A stretch of 64,000 nt of DNA from Corynebacterium nuruki S6-4 (GCF_007970465.1 NZ_CP042429.1:2418001-2482000), one strand, 5' to 3'. Shown: positions 52,360-61,179, counted from the first letter of the stretch. The notes: generated by a model not told the origin, from the sequence alone. Program-made: numbers and translations.

Positions 52360-52751
52360 CCCCACTGCTGTTCCTCGGGCTCTGCGTGGCCGGCGGGATC
52401 GGCGCCGGGTGCCGGTTCGTCCTCGACGGCGTGGTCAAGGACCGCACCGCCGGCGGCCGGGGTGCGGGATTCCCCTGGTCGACGTTCGTCATCAACGCCA
52501 CCGGCTCGCTCCTGCTCGGTCTGCTCACCGGCCTGGTGACCGCCGGTGCGCTGCCGACGGACTGGCAGCCGGTGGTGGGGACCGGGTTCCTCGGCGGCTA
52601 CACGACCTTCTCCACGGCGATGGTGGAGACGGTGAACCTGGCCCGGCAGCGGCGTCCTGCCGCGTCCCTGCTCAACGGATTCGGTGTCCTGCTGGTGACG
52701 GTGCTGCTCGCCGGCCTGGGACTGTGGGCGGGGACGGAGCTGGCGGGGTAG
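52356..52751 (+). CDS. crcB: fluoride channel CrcB/Fluc, subunit 2
   Basis: A 131-residue homologue of the preceding protein with four helices. It shows GGIGAGCRFVLDGVV in helix 1, TFVINATGSLLLGLL with the conserved Asn in helix 2, and GTGFLGGYTTFSTAMVE in helix 3. Translation is coupled to the first subunit through ATGA. The pair most likely forms an antiparallel heterodimer that protects against fluoride. The true start is 52356; the longer open frame overlaps the first gene. Confidence 0.93.
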   Translation: MTPLLFLGLCVAGGIGAGCRFVLDGVVKDRTAGGRGAGFPWSTFVINATGSLLLGLLTGLVTAGALPTDWQPVVGTGFLGGYTTFSTAMVETVNLARQRRPAASLLNGFGVLLVTVLLAGLGLWAGTELAG

Positions 52752-52804
52752 CGGTCGCCCCTGCCCGGCCGCCCTGCCCCGCCGTCCCTGCCCTGCCGCA
52801 ACAG

Positions 52805-52910
52805 GGGTCGTCGACAGGTTGGTCGCACCGACCTGTCGACCAGCCCGGTCGGGACGGGGGTCGTCGACAGGCTGGCGGCACCACCCTCTCGACCAGCCCC
52901 CTGGCACCGG
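52805..52910. repeat. 53-bp tandem repeat array B2 (about 2 units)
   Basis: CCTGTCGACCAG at 52832 and CCTCTCGACCAG at 52885 are 53 bases apart; a half unit precedes them. GTCGACAGGT and ACCTGTCGAC (52811-52839) make an extra palindrome across the unit border. It fills the space between crcB and the convergent DUF559 gene. 52752-52804 is only a Pro-codon-like CCCTGCC-rich spacer. Confidence 0.8.
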
Positions 52911-52919
52911 GAACGGGCA

Positions 52920-54008
52920 TCAGGTGGTGCGCAGGGCCCGCGCCACGGCGTCCAGCACCTCCTCGTGGACCACCGGGATGTTGAAGACGCCGAAGCGGTT
53001 GAACCGGATCACCTGCCAGCCTGTCCGCCGCAGATCACGGTCGATCTGCTGGTCGCGCCCCCGGTGCCGGACGCCGTCATGATGTCCTCCGTCGTAGTAC
53101 AGGGCGATGCGCAGCGGCCGGCATGCCAGGTCCGCGACCGTCCCGCCGGCCCTGGGTCGCGACGGGTCCCCGGACCCTCCCGTGACGTCGGTGAGGTCGA
53201 CCTGGGACTGCCACCGGTAGCCGACCGGCAGCAGGTCGTGGACCAGGAGGCGCAGTGAGGTCTCCATCGGCGATTCCGCGCCGTGGTCCGCCAGAGCCAG
53301 GAGCCGGTTCATCGTCGCCGTCGGAATCCGCCGGTGCGCCGCGGTACGGAGGTCAGCCCCGGTGACCGGGGTGCACTGGAAGAAGGCGTCCAGCAGTTGG
53401 ACGGCGCGGGCATCGGTGTCGGGGATCTCCGTCGGCGTGAGGACATTCCACACGTGACGGCGCGACAGGACCGTGTCGACGCACTGGATGATGCACGTTG
53501 CGGCGTCCACGGTGGTGAGTTCGGGGAGGAACGGGTCGGGATGTACCGTCCGCAGGTCTTTCGGCGGGCGGCGGAACACCGGACGCAGCGGGTGCCTCGC
53601 GGCGGTCGTCGAGGTCACCGCGCCCTCTTTCCGTCGGTCGGCGAGAAGGAGGGTGGGGGCGGAATCAGACCAGTCCGGTCCCAGGCCGTGGAACGGGGCG
53701 GCGGCGAACCCCGCGAGGACGCCGTCCGGATGATTCTGGGCGTGGGCGCGTGCCCGGTGCACGGCCGGCCCCGGGAACCCGCCGAAATCGGCGGGGTCCG
53801 GATGCTCGGCGCCCTCGGGGATCTCGAGGACCCGGCCCCGTGCGACGGTGAGGTAGCGGTGGTCGAGGTCCCAGCGGGTCGCCGTCCCTGATTCCAGCAG
53901 GTCACGGCGTTTCCGGGGTAGTCGGGCGGGGAGGATACCGCGGGTGTGGTCGGGGCCGGGCCCCGGGCAGCGGTGGTCGTCAGGGTGAGGTGGGAGTATC
54001 GGTGCCAT
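52920..54008 (-). CDS. DUF559 (Vsr-like) domain protein
   Basis: A 362-residue cytoplasmic protein common in actinobacteria, without settled function. The N-terminal 200 residues resemble AbiEi-like/transcriptional-regulator architecture of such proteins (RYLTVARGRVLEIPEGAEH). The C-terminal nuclease-like domain has ESPMETSLRLLVHDLLP, then LRIALYYDGGHHDGVRHRGRD and GWQVIRFNRFGVFN. In relatives the strand reads E-Y-D-G; here the Glu is Tyr, so nuclease activity may be lost. ATG at 54008 is used, since upstream codons come from a 53-bp repeat array. Could be part of a defence or mobile module, but nothing beside it supports that. Confidence 0.72.
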   Translation of the reverse strand: MAPILPPHPDDHRCPGPGPDHTRGILPARLPRKRRDLLESGTATRWDLDHRYLTVARGRVLEIPEGAEHPDPADFGGFPGPAVHRARAHAQNHPDGVLAGFAAAPFHGLGPDWSDSAPTLLLADRRKEGAVTSTTAARHPLRPVFRRPPKDLRTVHPDPFLPELTTVDAATCIIQCVDTVLSRRHVWNVLTPTEIPDTDARAVQLLDAFFQCTPVTGADLRTAAHRRIPTATMNRLLALADHGAESPMETSLRLLVHDLLPVGYRWQSQVDLTDVTGGSGDPSRPRAGGTVADLACRPLRIALYYDGGHHDGVRHRGRDQQIDRDLRRTGWQVIRFNRFGVFNIPVVHEEVLDAVARALRTT

Positions 54009-54066
54009 ACCCGGAGAGACGCTCCGGGTGGGCGCGGGGTTCCCGGCGGCCGGTTCCGCTCGCCGG

Positions 54067-54145
54067 CCTGTCGACCCGCCCCGCCGCGACGGGGGTCGTC
54101 GACCGGTGGGTCGCACCGCCCTCTCGACCAGCCCGGTCGGCATGA
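54067..54145. repeat. 53-bp tandem repeat array B3 (about 1.5 units)
   Basis: CCTGTCGACCCG at 54067 and CCTCTCGACCAG at 54120 are 53 bases apart, with GACGGGGGTCGTCGACCGG between. It lies upstream of the DUF559 gene and right after the end of lutC, so the DUF559 gene has a copy of the repeat on each side. Confidence 0.75.
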
Positions 54146-54160
54146 CCTGTCCGGCGTGAC

Positions 54161-54880
54161 CTATCCGGCGAGGATGACGTCCAGGGTCCGCGGACCGTGG
54201 ACACCCTGCACCCGCACCAGCTCGATGTCGACCGAGGCACTCGGCCCGGCGACCATCGTCACCGGCGTGGTGTGCAGCCCCGCGGCGGTGAGCTTCGTGA
54301 CCGCCTCCGGCAGCAGCTCGACGATGTCGGCGACCCTGACCACGACGACGTGGTGGTCGGGGACCAGGGTCGTGGCGCGGCGTCCGGACTCCGGCCCGGC
54401 GAGCAGGATGGTGCCCGATTCCGCCACCGCACAGAAGGAGGCGGTGACCACGGCGTCCACCCGGTCGAGCTCGGCGACGGCGACGGGGGCGGAGGTGGAG
54501 TCCTGCAGCACCTCGCCGCCGGCGTCCTCGAACGCGCCGAGCCAGCGTGCATCGACGTCGGCCGGGGCGACGACGGTGTTCCCCGCCCCGCCGTGACCAC
54601 GGTCGGTGAGGTAGGACGCCACGGCGTCCGTGATCGCGGCATCGGTGTCCGCGACGCGGCGGACGGTGGCGTCGTAGTCCTCGAGCCGGTCGACGAGGAG
54701 GTCGACCAGTGCATCCGGGTCGGACGCGGCGAGATCGCCGCCGTGCCGGTAGTTCCGGGGGATGTCGGTGGTCTCTCCGGCGGGCAGCGTGCTGTTCTGC
54801 TCCCCGCTGAGCCCCAGTGAGGAGCGGATCCTGGCGAGGACCTCGGTCCGGGCGGCGGAGGTGTCGAGGCTGTCAGTCAT
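54161..54880 (-). CDS. lutC: lactate utilisation protein LutC
   Basis: A 239-residue LUD-domain protein. The core shows the FCAVAESGTILLAGPESGRRATTLVPDHHVVVV stretch, typical of LutC/YkgG. With LutA and LutB it oxidises L-lactate to pyruvate. The ATG overlaps the lutB stop by 8 bases. It is the last gene of the lutABC operon, and its stop is followed by a 53-bp repeat array. Confidence 0.93.
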   Translation of the reverse strand: MTDSLDTSAARTEVLARIRSSLGLSGEQNSTLPAGETTDIPRNYRHGGDLAASDPDALVDLLVDRLEDYDATVRRVADTDAAITDAVASYLTDRGHGGAGNTVVAPADVDARWLGAFEDAGGEVLQDSTSAPVAVAELDRVDAVVTASFCAVAESGTILLAGPESGRRATTLVPDHHVVVVRVADIVELLPEAVTKLTAAGLHTTPVTMVAGPSASVDIELVRVQGVHGPRTLDVILAG

Positions 54881-56396
54881 CGTGGTTTCCCTTCTTCCCG
54901 TTCTCACGGTCCTTGAACCAGGCACGGAAGGACTGCTTCGGCGGCTGCGGCACATCGCGCGACGAGGTCCACTTCCCGGCGACCCCGGGCAGCCCCCACA
55001 GGCCGGCCTTCGGGGACAACTTGTTCGCGACCGGCAGGCCCTTCTCGACGAGGCCCATGCGGCGGCCGTCGCTCATCATCCATTTCGCGCCGTCGAGGGC
55101 GGCGTCCAGCTGGGTGTGGGGCAGGCGGCTGTCGTGGTTGACCTCCTGGTCCTCGTTGCGCAGCCGGGTGAGCATCTCGGGGATGTTGATCTTCACCGGG
55201 CAGGCGTCGAAGCACGCACCGCAGAGGGAGGACGCATAGGGCAGTGACCCGTTGGCGGACTCGTCCACGCCGGTGAGCAGCGGGGTGAGGATCGCGCCGA
55301 TGGGTCCCGGGTAGACCGAACCGTAGGCGTGGCCGCCGGCGCGTTCGTAGACCGGGCAGACGTTCATGCACGCCGAGCAGCGGATGCAGCGCAGGGCGTC
55401 GCGGCCGTGCCGGTCGGCCAGGGCACGGGTCCGGCCGTTGTCGAGCAGGACGACATGGACGTTCTGCGGTCCGTCGCCGGGGGTCACACCGGTCCAGAAG
55501 GAGGTGTACGGGTTCATCCGCTCACCGGTCGAGGACCGGGGGAGCAGCTCCATGAACACCTCCAGGTCGCGGAAGGTCGGCAGGAGCTTCTCGATGCCCA
55601 TGACGGTGATGAGGGTCTCGGGCAGGGTGACGCACATCCGGCCGTTGCCCTCGGACTCGACGACGGACAGGGCGCCGGTCTCGGCGATGCCGAAGTTCGC
55701 CCCGGAGACGGCGACCTTCGTCTCCATGAACTTGCGGCGCAGGTGCTTCCGGGACGCCTCGGCGAGGTGCTCGGGGTCCGCATCGAGGTCCGGGTCCACG
55801 TCGTCCATGTTGTTGAGGAAGATGTTGCGGATCTCCTCGCGGTTCCGGTGGATCGCCGGGACGAGGATGTGGCTCGGCTTGTCGCCGCCGAGCTGGACGA
55901 TGAGTTCGGCGAGGTCGGTCTCGTAGGCGTCGATGCCCGCGGGTTCGAGCGCCTCGTTGAGACCGATCTCCTGGGTGGCCATCGACTTGACCTTGATGAC
56001 GTCGCGGCGTCCCCGCTCGTTGAGCGGGGCATTGGCCTCGATGAGGCCCTTGACGATGTCGTTGGCCTCGTCGGCGTCCCGCGCCCAGTGGACGTGGCCG
56101 CCGGCCGCGGTGAAGGCCTCCTCGAACTGGAGGAGCAGCTCGGGCAGCCGGTCGATGACGTCGTTCTTCGTCGCCTCGGCGGTGTCGCGCAGGTCCTCCC
56201 AGTCCGGCATCTCGGAGACGCGCAGGGCGCGTTTGCCGCGGATGGTGCCGGTGGCCTTACGCAGGTTGGTGCGCATCTGGACATTGCCCAGCTCGTGTTC
56301 GGCGACCTCGGGGAACGGATGGAGTTCGTTGAGGTTGCCGCGGCCGGGGACTGTCGGCATGCCGAGGACGGTGGTGTTGCGGGTCGGGGTGCTCAT
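54873..56396 (-). CDS. lutB: lactate utilisation iron-sulfur protein LutB
   Basis: A 507-residue protein. The LUD part occupies residues 60-300 (ANFGIAETGALSVVESEGNGR). The iron-sulfur part has two 4Fe-4S motifs, CIRCSACMNVCPVYER near residue 340 and CGACFDACPVKINIPEML near residue 395. It passes electrons from lactate oxidation towards the quinone pool. The start MSTPTRN overlaps the lutA stop by 4 bases; an upstream extension in the same frame is inside lutA and rejected. Confidence 0.94.
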   Translation of the reverse strand: MSTPTRNTTVLGMPTVPGRGNLNELHPFPEVAEHELGNVQMRTNLRKATGTIRGKRALRVSEMPDWEDLRDTAEATKNDVIDRLPELLLQFEEAFTAAGGHVHWARDADEANDIVKGLIEANAPLNERGRRDVIKVKSMATQEIGLNEALEPAGIDAYETDLAELIVQLGGDKPSHILVPAIHRNREEIRNIFLNNMDDVDPDLDADPEHLAEASRKHLRRKFMETKVAVSGANFGIAETGALSVVESEGNGRMCVTLPETLITVMGIEKLLPTFRDLEVFMELLPRSSTGERMNPYTSFWTGVTPGDGPQNVHVVLLDNGRTRALADRHGRDALRCIRCSACMNVCPVYERAGGHAYGSVYPGPIGAILTPLLTGVDESANGSLPYASSLCGACFDACPVKINIPEMLTRLRNEDQEVNHDSRLPHTQLDAALDGAKWMMSDGRRMGLVEKGLPVANKLSPKAGLWGLPGVAGKWTSSRDVPQPPKQSFRAWFKDRENGKKGNHDD

Positions 56397-57217
56397 CGCA
56401 GGGCACCTCCTGTCACGGTCGCGCCCTGGTCTGCCAGGAGCAACGGGTTCTCCTTCGTGGAGGCGAGGATCCGGGCCAGGTGCACGGCGGCGGGGATGTT
56501 GCCCTCGCCGGGGACGAGGCGTCCGGTGCGGGAGAGTCCGCCGCCGATGTGCATGAGGCAGGAGGCGTCCCCGCCGGTGCAGGTGTCGGCGCCGGTGGCG
56601 ATGATCGCCTCGACCTTGTCGCCGAGCATGGCGCCGGAGACCTGCGGGTTCTTCACGGAGAAGGTGCCGCCGAAACCGCAGCAGGAGTCTTCGTTGCCGA
56701 TGACCCGGAGATCGAGTCCCTCGACGGACGCCAGCAGGTTCCGCTGCCGGTCGCCGAGCCGCAGCAGCCGCATGCCGTGGCACGACGGGTGGTAGGCGAC
56801 CGAGTGCGGGAAGTACGACCCGAGTTCCTCGGCGGCATCGGTGATGCCGCAGATGTCGGTGAGGAACTGGCAGAGCTCGTAGGTGCGGTCGGCGACCTGG
56901 GTCGCGCGGACGCCGAGGTCGGGATCGCCGTTGTACTCGGCGATCATCGGGTGCTGGTGGCCCAGGGAGGCGACGCAGGACCCGCTCGGTGCGACGGCGT
57001 AGTCCCAGCTCTCCTCCTCGAAGGCGCGGACGTGGTTGCGGACGACCGGGTAGGCGTCCCTGAACTTCCCCGAGTTGATGTGCATCTGGCCGCAGCATGC
57101 CTGCTTCTCCGGGAAGACGACCTGGTGGCCGAGCCTCTCGAGGATGCTGACGGTCGCTTTCGCGACCTCCGGGTACATGGCGTCGACGATGCACGTCGCG
57201 AACAATGCGATTCTCAT
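56393..57217 (-). CDS. lutA: lactate utilisation protein LutA
   Basis: A 274-residue protein with two CCG (DUF224) cysteine-rich domains: KQACCGQMHINSGK near residue 40 and EDSCCGFGGTFSVKNP near residue 180, which bind an iron-sulfur cluster or a redox cofactor. First gene of lutABC. A TAAGGT box at 57280-57275 and a candidate LldR/LutR site at 57308-57318 lie upstream. No lactate permease or GntR regulator gene is next to it. Confidence 0.93.
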   Translation of the reverse strand: MRIALFATCIVDAMYPEVAKATVSILERLGHQVVFPEKQACCGQMHINSGKFRDAYPVVRNHVRAFEEESWDYAVAPSGSCVASLGHQHPMIAEYNGDPDLGVRATQVADRTYELCQFLTDICGITDAAEELGSYFPHSVAYHPSCHGMRLLRLGDRQRNLLASVEGLDLRVIGNEDSCCGFGGTFSVKNPQVSGAMLGDKVEAIIATGADTCTGGDASCLMHIGGGLSRTGRLVPGEGNIPAAVHLARILASTKENPLLLADQGATVTGGALR

Positions 57218-57307
57218 GGGGAGTCACCCCTCTTCATCAGTTGTGGTGTGCGGTTGCGGATATCGTCACGGCCCACCTTAACCCCCGGCACCCCACCCGT
57301 GCGCGAG

Positions 57308-57318
57308 TGGTACGACCT
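57308..57318. promoter_or_regulatory. candidate LldR/GntR operator before lutABC
   Basis: TGGTACGACCT matches the TNGTNNNACNA motif of corynebacterial LldR at all but the last position, about 90 bases before the lutA start. It would lie just upstream of the TAAGGT box. LldR releases DNA when lactate is present. Confidence 0.4.
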
Positions 57319-57362
57319 CATTGAGGGTAGGGTGCCCGAACATGCAGAAACACCACCGGTGG

Positions 57363-57399
57363 GCCGGAATGCGGGAGAGAGGAGAGGAGGCATTCCGGC
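57363..57399. repeat. hairpin in the lutA-tRNA gap
   Basis: GCCGGAATGC (57363-57372) and GCATTCCGGC (57390-57399) make a 10-bp stem. Around it CAGAAACACCACCGG (57345-57359) also pairs with CCGGTGGTGTTCTG (57466-57479). The rest of 57400-57847 shows no convincing gene; 57737-57820 is a run of CTGCGGTG and CGGCGACCT short repeats. Confidence 0.5.
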
Positions 57400-57847
57400 G
57401 GGCCGCGGTATTCGTCCGGGGAGAGAGGGCCCGGAACCTGCGAGGGGCGGGGAAGGGCGGCGCTGCCGGTGGTGTTCTGTTGTGTGCCACGGTCTGGTGC
57501 GGTGGCGTGCCCGTACCGTAGGCAGACCGGTCGGGTGCCCCGCAATCGGTCCACCGCGGTGACGGGGGTGGCCGGTCGGGTACCCCAGGGGGGTATACGG
57601 CGGTGGAGTTTCTCCGGTTTCGGTCTTCAGACCAGCGGGCTTGTCCGGGAGGGGCATGACATCGTGCAGCGGGTTCATGAAAAGCGGAACGGGGGTGGAA
57701 TGAGGTCAGTGTTGCCTACATTTCATCTCCCGCAATGTTCCGGTAACCTTCGGCGACCTGCGGTGGGCTGCGGTGGCCTGCGGCGACCTTCGGCGACCTG
57801 CGGTGAACTGCGGTGATCAGTGGTGGGTCCACCCACGGCGTCCGGGA

Positions 57848-57940
57848 TGGCAGCGGATCTGTCCGGGTGGCAGGCGAAAACGTCGTTCACCTGCGCTGTC
57901 GTGGCACTTTTGGCCTGCCGGTCTGACGGATGCGCTGCCG
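57848..57940 (-). repeat. hairpin element family A, copy 3 (93 bp)
   Basis: Shorter, inverted copy: TGGCAGCGGATCTG on the left and CGGATGCGCTGCCG on the right. The inner stem GGCAGGCGAAAA pairs with TTTTGGCCTGCC, and GTC/GAC pairs join the two stems, so the whole unit folds as one long hairpin around a CGTCGTTCACCTGC loop region. It lacks the internal duplication of copies 1 and 2. Confidence 0.75.
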
Positions 57941-57944
57941 ACTG

Positions 57945-57988
57945 AAAAAGCCACCGGCCCGCACACTCCGGGAGTGTGCGGGCCGGTG
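57945..57988 (-). terminator. intrinsic terminator of tRNA-Thr
   Basis: CACCGGCCCGCACACTCC (57952-57969) pairs with the 18 bases at 57971-57988, followed on the minus strand by GCTTTTTCAG. This is a classic hairpin with T-tract directly after the tRNA gene. Confidence 0.85.
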
Positions 57989-57992
57989 ACGG

Positions 57993-58068
57993 TGGAGCCC
58001 CCTAACAGAATCGAACTGTTGACCTTTTCCTTACCATGGAAACGCTCTACCGACTGAGCTAAGGGGGC
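57993..58068 (-). tRNA. tRNA-Thr (anticodon GGT)
   Basis: A 76-base cloverleaf with encoded CCA. Acceptor GCCCCCT pairs with AGGGGGC, D-arm GCTC/GAGC, anticodon stem TTTCC/GGAAA with loop ATGGTAA (GGT anticodon, reads ACC and ACU), and T-loop TTCGATT. The flanking regions 57218-57847 and 58069-58336 carry no gene that I can support. Confidence 0.96.
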
Positions 58069-58336
58069 GTGCGTCGATGACCATATACGGTCATCGTAGG
58101 GTCTTGCACATCGCCAGGTCAGAAGTGGTTTGTAGTCTGCCCGGGTTGCTGTGGTCCATCGCCGGCGACGGGTGGGCTGTCATTCTCCGCGGCTGTCCGC
58201 GTCTCCGGGGTCGGTCACTGCGGGGAATTGCGCCGGCCCGTACGAGGCGATACCCGGAATGACAGGAGAAACCCGGGTTCAGCGTTCCGGGAGGACCGGC
58301 CTCGCCGCTCCCGGGGTTGATCGGGGGTTCCTCGGA

Positions 58337-58469
58337 TGGCAGCGCAGCTGTCCACCCGGCAGGCATAAACGTCGTTCACCCGTGCTGTTGTGGCGCTTTT
58401 GGCCTGCCGACCCGACAGATGGCCAGCCAGTCAGACTGATGCGCTGACGGTGGGACAGATGCGCTGCCG
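58337..58469 (-). repeat. hairpin element family A, copy 4 (133 bp)
   Basis: Inverted copy with TGGCAGCGCAGCTG at 58337 and CAGATGCGCTGCCG ending at 58469. AAACGTCGTTCACC and GCGCTTTTGGCCTGCC match copy 3. About 40 bases with a second partial end (GACTGATGCGCTGAC) are inserted near the right end. It stops 29 bases before the IS256 element. Confidence 0.7.
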
Positions 58470-58498
58470 GACGGCGGTGAACGGTCAAGTCCGGGGAA

Positions 58499-59926
58499 GT
58501 GGTGTATCTCCCTTCCGCTGAAACAAAAGCGCGTGACACCAGGTCAAGGACCATCACGGGCCTGATAACGGGCTCCGCTCATGCTGCCTCCTGCACCCGG
58601 TCGTCGCCGTCGACGTCGATGACGTTGGCGCCTATCACCGTCCGGGTATGCTCCAGACTCGTCAGCGACATGTACCGCTTCTGCTGGATCCAGTCATCAT
58701 GCTGCTCTGCGAGCACTGCCCCGACCAGACGGACCACCGCATCGCGGTTAGGGAAGATCCCCACGACATCGGTACGCCGGCGGATCTCCCGGTTCAGCCG
58801 CTCGGTGGGGTTGTTGGACCAGACCTTGGTCCACACCGCCTTCGGCGTGTTGGTGAACGCCAACAGCTCGTCGAGAGCTTCCTCGAGGTAGTCGGCGACA
58901 TGCGGGAACTTGCTCTGACAGAAGCTGACGACCTCACGGGCCTGGTCCCACACCGCGGCAGCATCAGGCTGCTGGAAGATCGTCTGGAACATCGCCGACA
59001 ACGTCGGCCACTGGGTCTTGGACACCATGGACGACAGGTTCTTGGCGAAATGCGTCCGGCAGCGCTGCCACGACGCGTTCGGCAGGACCTCACCGATCGC
59101 GTGCTGGATACCCAGGTGCGCATCACTGGTGACCAGGAACACCTGGTCCAGTCCGCGGGCCTTCAGGTCGCGGAAGAAGCCGGTCCAGGAGGCCACGGAC
59201 TCTGCCGTGGCGACCTGCATGCCCAATAACTCCCGGTAACCTTCCGCGTTGACCCCGGTCGCCAGCAGCACCGACGTCTTCACGACCCGACCGCCTTCGC
59301 GGACTTTCATCGTCAGCGCATCGCAGGACACGTACAGGTACGGCCCAGTGTCGAGTGGGCGGTGGCGGAAATCCTCAACCATGGAGTCAAGGTCCCTGGC
59401 CATTTCGGACACCTGGGACTTCGACAGGTTGGTGATCCCCAGGCTGGCGACCAGGTCGTTCATTCTTCGGGTGGAGACACCCTTGAGGTAGCAGGTCGCG
59501 ATGACGGTGCTCAAAGCTCGCTCGGCCCGGCTTCGTCGTTCCAGCAGCCAGTCGGGGAAGAACGACCCGGAGCGGAGCTTGGGAACGGCGACGTCGACGG
59601 TGCCGACACGGGTGTCGAGGTCGCGGTGACGGTAACCGTTGCGGGTGTTGGTGCGGGACTCGCTGGTGGTGGCGTAGTCCGCGCCGCAGACCTGATCGGC
59701 CTGGGTGGACAGGATCTGGTTGATGAAGCTCTGCAGCATCTGGCGCATCAGGTCCGGGGAGGCCTGGGTGAGCAGTTCGTCGAGGTAGGTTGACGGGTCG
59801 ATATGATGAGGGCTGGTGACCATCGTGGAGTCCCTTTCGAGGATATGTAGGAGTTGAGTCGAAAGGTACCTGCGGTGGTCGCCGTCGTCGTGGACGGGCG
59901 GTCACCGGCAGTTACAGATACACCAC
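58499..59926 (-). mobile_element. IS256-family insertion sequence
   Basis: Bounded by GTGGTGTATCT at 58499 and its inverted copy AGATACACCAC ending at 59926, about 1428 bp, around a full-length mutator-type transposase. No 8-9 bp target duplication could be matched, so the exact ends are uncertain by some bases. The site is intergenic between two tRNA genes. Confidence 0.85.
58579..59823 (-). CDS. IS256-family (mutator) transposase
   Basis: A 414-residue transposase of full length. The catalytic Asp residues are in YLYVSCDALTMKV and VTSDAHLGIQHAIGEV, with the C/D-x2-H signature in WQRCRTHFAKNL and the final Glu in NPTERLNREIRRRTDVVGIFPN. The N-terminal DNA-binding part includes CGADYATTSESRTNTRNGYR. 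Unlike the IS3 and IS481 transposases in this window it is intact, so the element may still be active. GGGAC and GAAAGG lie before the ATG. Confidence 0.95.
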   Translation of the reverse strand: MVTSPHHIDPSTYLDELLTQASPDLMRQMLQSFINQILSTQADQVCGADYATTSESRTNTRNGYRHRDLDTRVGTVDVAVPKLRSGSFFPDWLLERRSRAERALSTVIATCYLKGVSTRRMNDLVASLGITNLSKSQVSEMARDLDSMVEDFRHRPLDTGPYLYVSCDALTMKVREGGRVVKTSVLLATGVNAEGYRELLGMQVATAESVASWTGFFRDLKARGLDQVFLVTSDAHLGIQHAIGEVLPNASWQRCRTHFAKNLSSMVSKTQWPTLSAMFQTIFQQPDAAAVWDQAREVVSFCQSKFPHVADYLEEALDELLAFTNTPKAVWTKVWSNNPTERLNREIRRRTDVVGIFPNRDAVVRLVGAVLAEQHDDWIQQKRYMSLTSLEHTRTVIGANVIDVDGDDRVQEAA

Positions 59927-59954
59927 GCTAGAGGACGTAACCCGGTGAACGGCA

Positions 59955-60013
59955 GATACTGCACTCCCTGTCACCGTCTGACGGACGAAGACGGTGACAG
60001 GGAGTGCAGTATC
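59955..60013 (-). terminator. perfect 24-bp hairpin after tRNA-Gly
   Basis: Bases 59955-59978 are perfectly inverted at 59990-60013 (core TGCACTCCCTGTCACCGTC), loop 11 bases. It lies 70 bases downstream of tRNA-Gly on the minus strand and is the longest perfect arm in the window. No T-tract. Confidence 0.65.
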
Positions 60014-60083
60014 GGGGAGGGGTCGGCCCCGGACAGCACGAAGGGCGCCGCCCGATTCCCGGGGACGCCCTCATGACCTGCAG

Positions 60084-60157
60084 TGGAGCCGATGACGGGA
60101 ATCGAACCCGCGCCACCTGCTTGGGAAGCAGGAGTTCTACCATTGAACTACATCGGC
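60084..60157 (-). tRNA. tRNA-Gly (anticodon CCC)
   Basis: A 74-base cloverleaf with encoded CCA. Acceptor GCCGATG pairs with CATCGGC, D-arm GTTC/GAAC, anticodon stem CCTGC/GCAGG with loop TTCCCAA (CCC, reads GGG), and T-arm GCGGG/CCCGT with loop TTCGATT. Confidence 0.95.
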
Positions 60158-60255
60158 ATGGACCAGCTTGCGCTGTTACCGGAGCACACTCTAACACACC
60201 GCCACAGGAAGTCCCGCAGGCCCTCTGCGACACCCCCGTCGACTAGTCTGGCGGC

Positions 60256-60864
60256 GTGCTTCTTTCCGACCGAGACATCCGCAGCGCGATCACCGACGGG
60301 GCCCTGCGCCTCGACCCCTTCGACCCCTCGATGATCCAGCCGTCCAGCATCGATGTCCGGCTGGACCGCTACTTCCGCGTCTTCAACAACTCCCGCTACA
60401 CCCATATCGACCCGAAGCTGCCGCAGGAGGACCTCACTGCGCTCGTGGAGGTCGGCGGTGCGCTGGGCGAGGGCGGCGTCCCGCTCGTCGACGGTGGTAT
60501 CGCGCAGGACGCGTTTATCCTCCACCCCGGCGAGTTCGTGCTCGGATCCGTCCTCGAGCGGGTGACCGTCCCGGACAATCTCGCCGCCCGACTGGAGGGC
60601 AAGTCCTCGCTCGGACGCCTCGGCCTGCTCACCCACTCGACCGCCGGCTTCATCGATCCCGGGTTCTCCGGTCACATCACCCTGGAGCTGTCGAACACGG
60701 CGAATCTGCCGATCGCCCTGTATCCGGGGATGAAGGTCGGCCAGCTGGCGATCTTCAACCTGTCGAGCGCCGCGGAGAACCCGTACGGTTCCGGTGACCT
60801 GAAGTCGAAGTATCAGGGACAGCGGGGTCCGACGGCCTCGAAGGCGTACCTGAACTTCCGGTAG
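60256..60864 (+). CDS. dcd: dCTP deaminase
   Basis: A 202-residue trimeric enzyme that deaminates dCTP; actinobacterial members often go on to dUMP. The core has [22 protein letters not shown] and [15 protein letters not shown] with the catalytic Arg and Glu, and [12 protein letters not shown]. It is about 12 residues longer than usual because of an insert around residue 65-80 ([17 protein letters not shown]). The GTG start is 6 bases after a TAGTCT box, so a leaderless transcript is likely. It supplies dUMP for thymidylate synthesis. Confidence 0.94.
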   Translation: MLLSDRDIRSAITDGALRLDPFDPSMIQPSSIDVRLDRYFRVFNNSRYTHIDPKLPQEDLTALVEVGGALGEGGVPLVDGGIAQDAFILHPGEFVLGSVLERVTVPDNLAARLEGKSSLGRLGLLTHSTAGFIDPGFSGHITLELSNTANLPIALYPGMKVGQLAIFNLSSAAENPYGSGDLKSKYQGQRGPTASKAYLNFR

Positions 60865-61179
60865 CCGCCCGCTGCCGCCCGCTGCCGCCCGCGGCTGCCG
60901 GGTCGGCCGTGCAGGGTGCGCACGGGTGTCCGGCAGTGCCTCCGCATACAGATCACCCCCGGCACCTGACGGGCCGGGGGCTCACTGCTGACGTTTCAAG
61001 AGGAGAATGCTCAGCTGCCGTATACGGGTCCTTCCGAGAGTCGGGGTCTCACTGTGTCTCACCGGGCCTGGCGGGGAGGAGATGCTCTCCGTCGGCCACT
61101 GACAATGACTCTACGAACCGGTCATTGGAGGAAGCTGGCAGCGCACTGACATGTCCGTGCGGAAACGGGCACAGCCCGG
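60865..61179. other. intergenic region, no gene seen
   Basis: Starts with a run of CCGCCCGCTG repeats after dcd and continues with DNA of lower GC around 61080-61150. No reading frame with a start signal, no strong hairpin and no RNA gene could be supported here. Confidence 0.5.

Noticed and set aside
49927..52365. An 812-codon minus-strand frame opposite the MFS exporter and crcB
   Set aside because: It shows His/Arg/Asp-rich shadow composition and no domain; the plus-strand genes are clear.
58499..59926. Target duplication of the IS256 element
   Set aside because: Flanks GTCCGGGGAA and GCTAGAGGA do not match; no 8-9 bp repeat could be supported.
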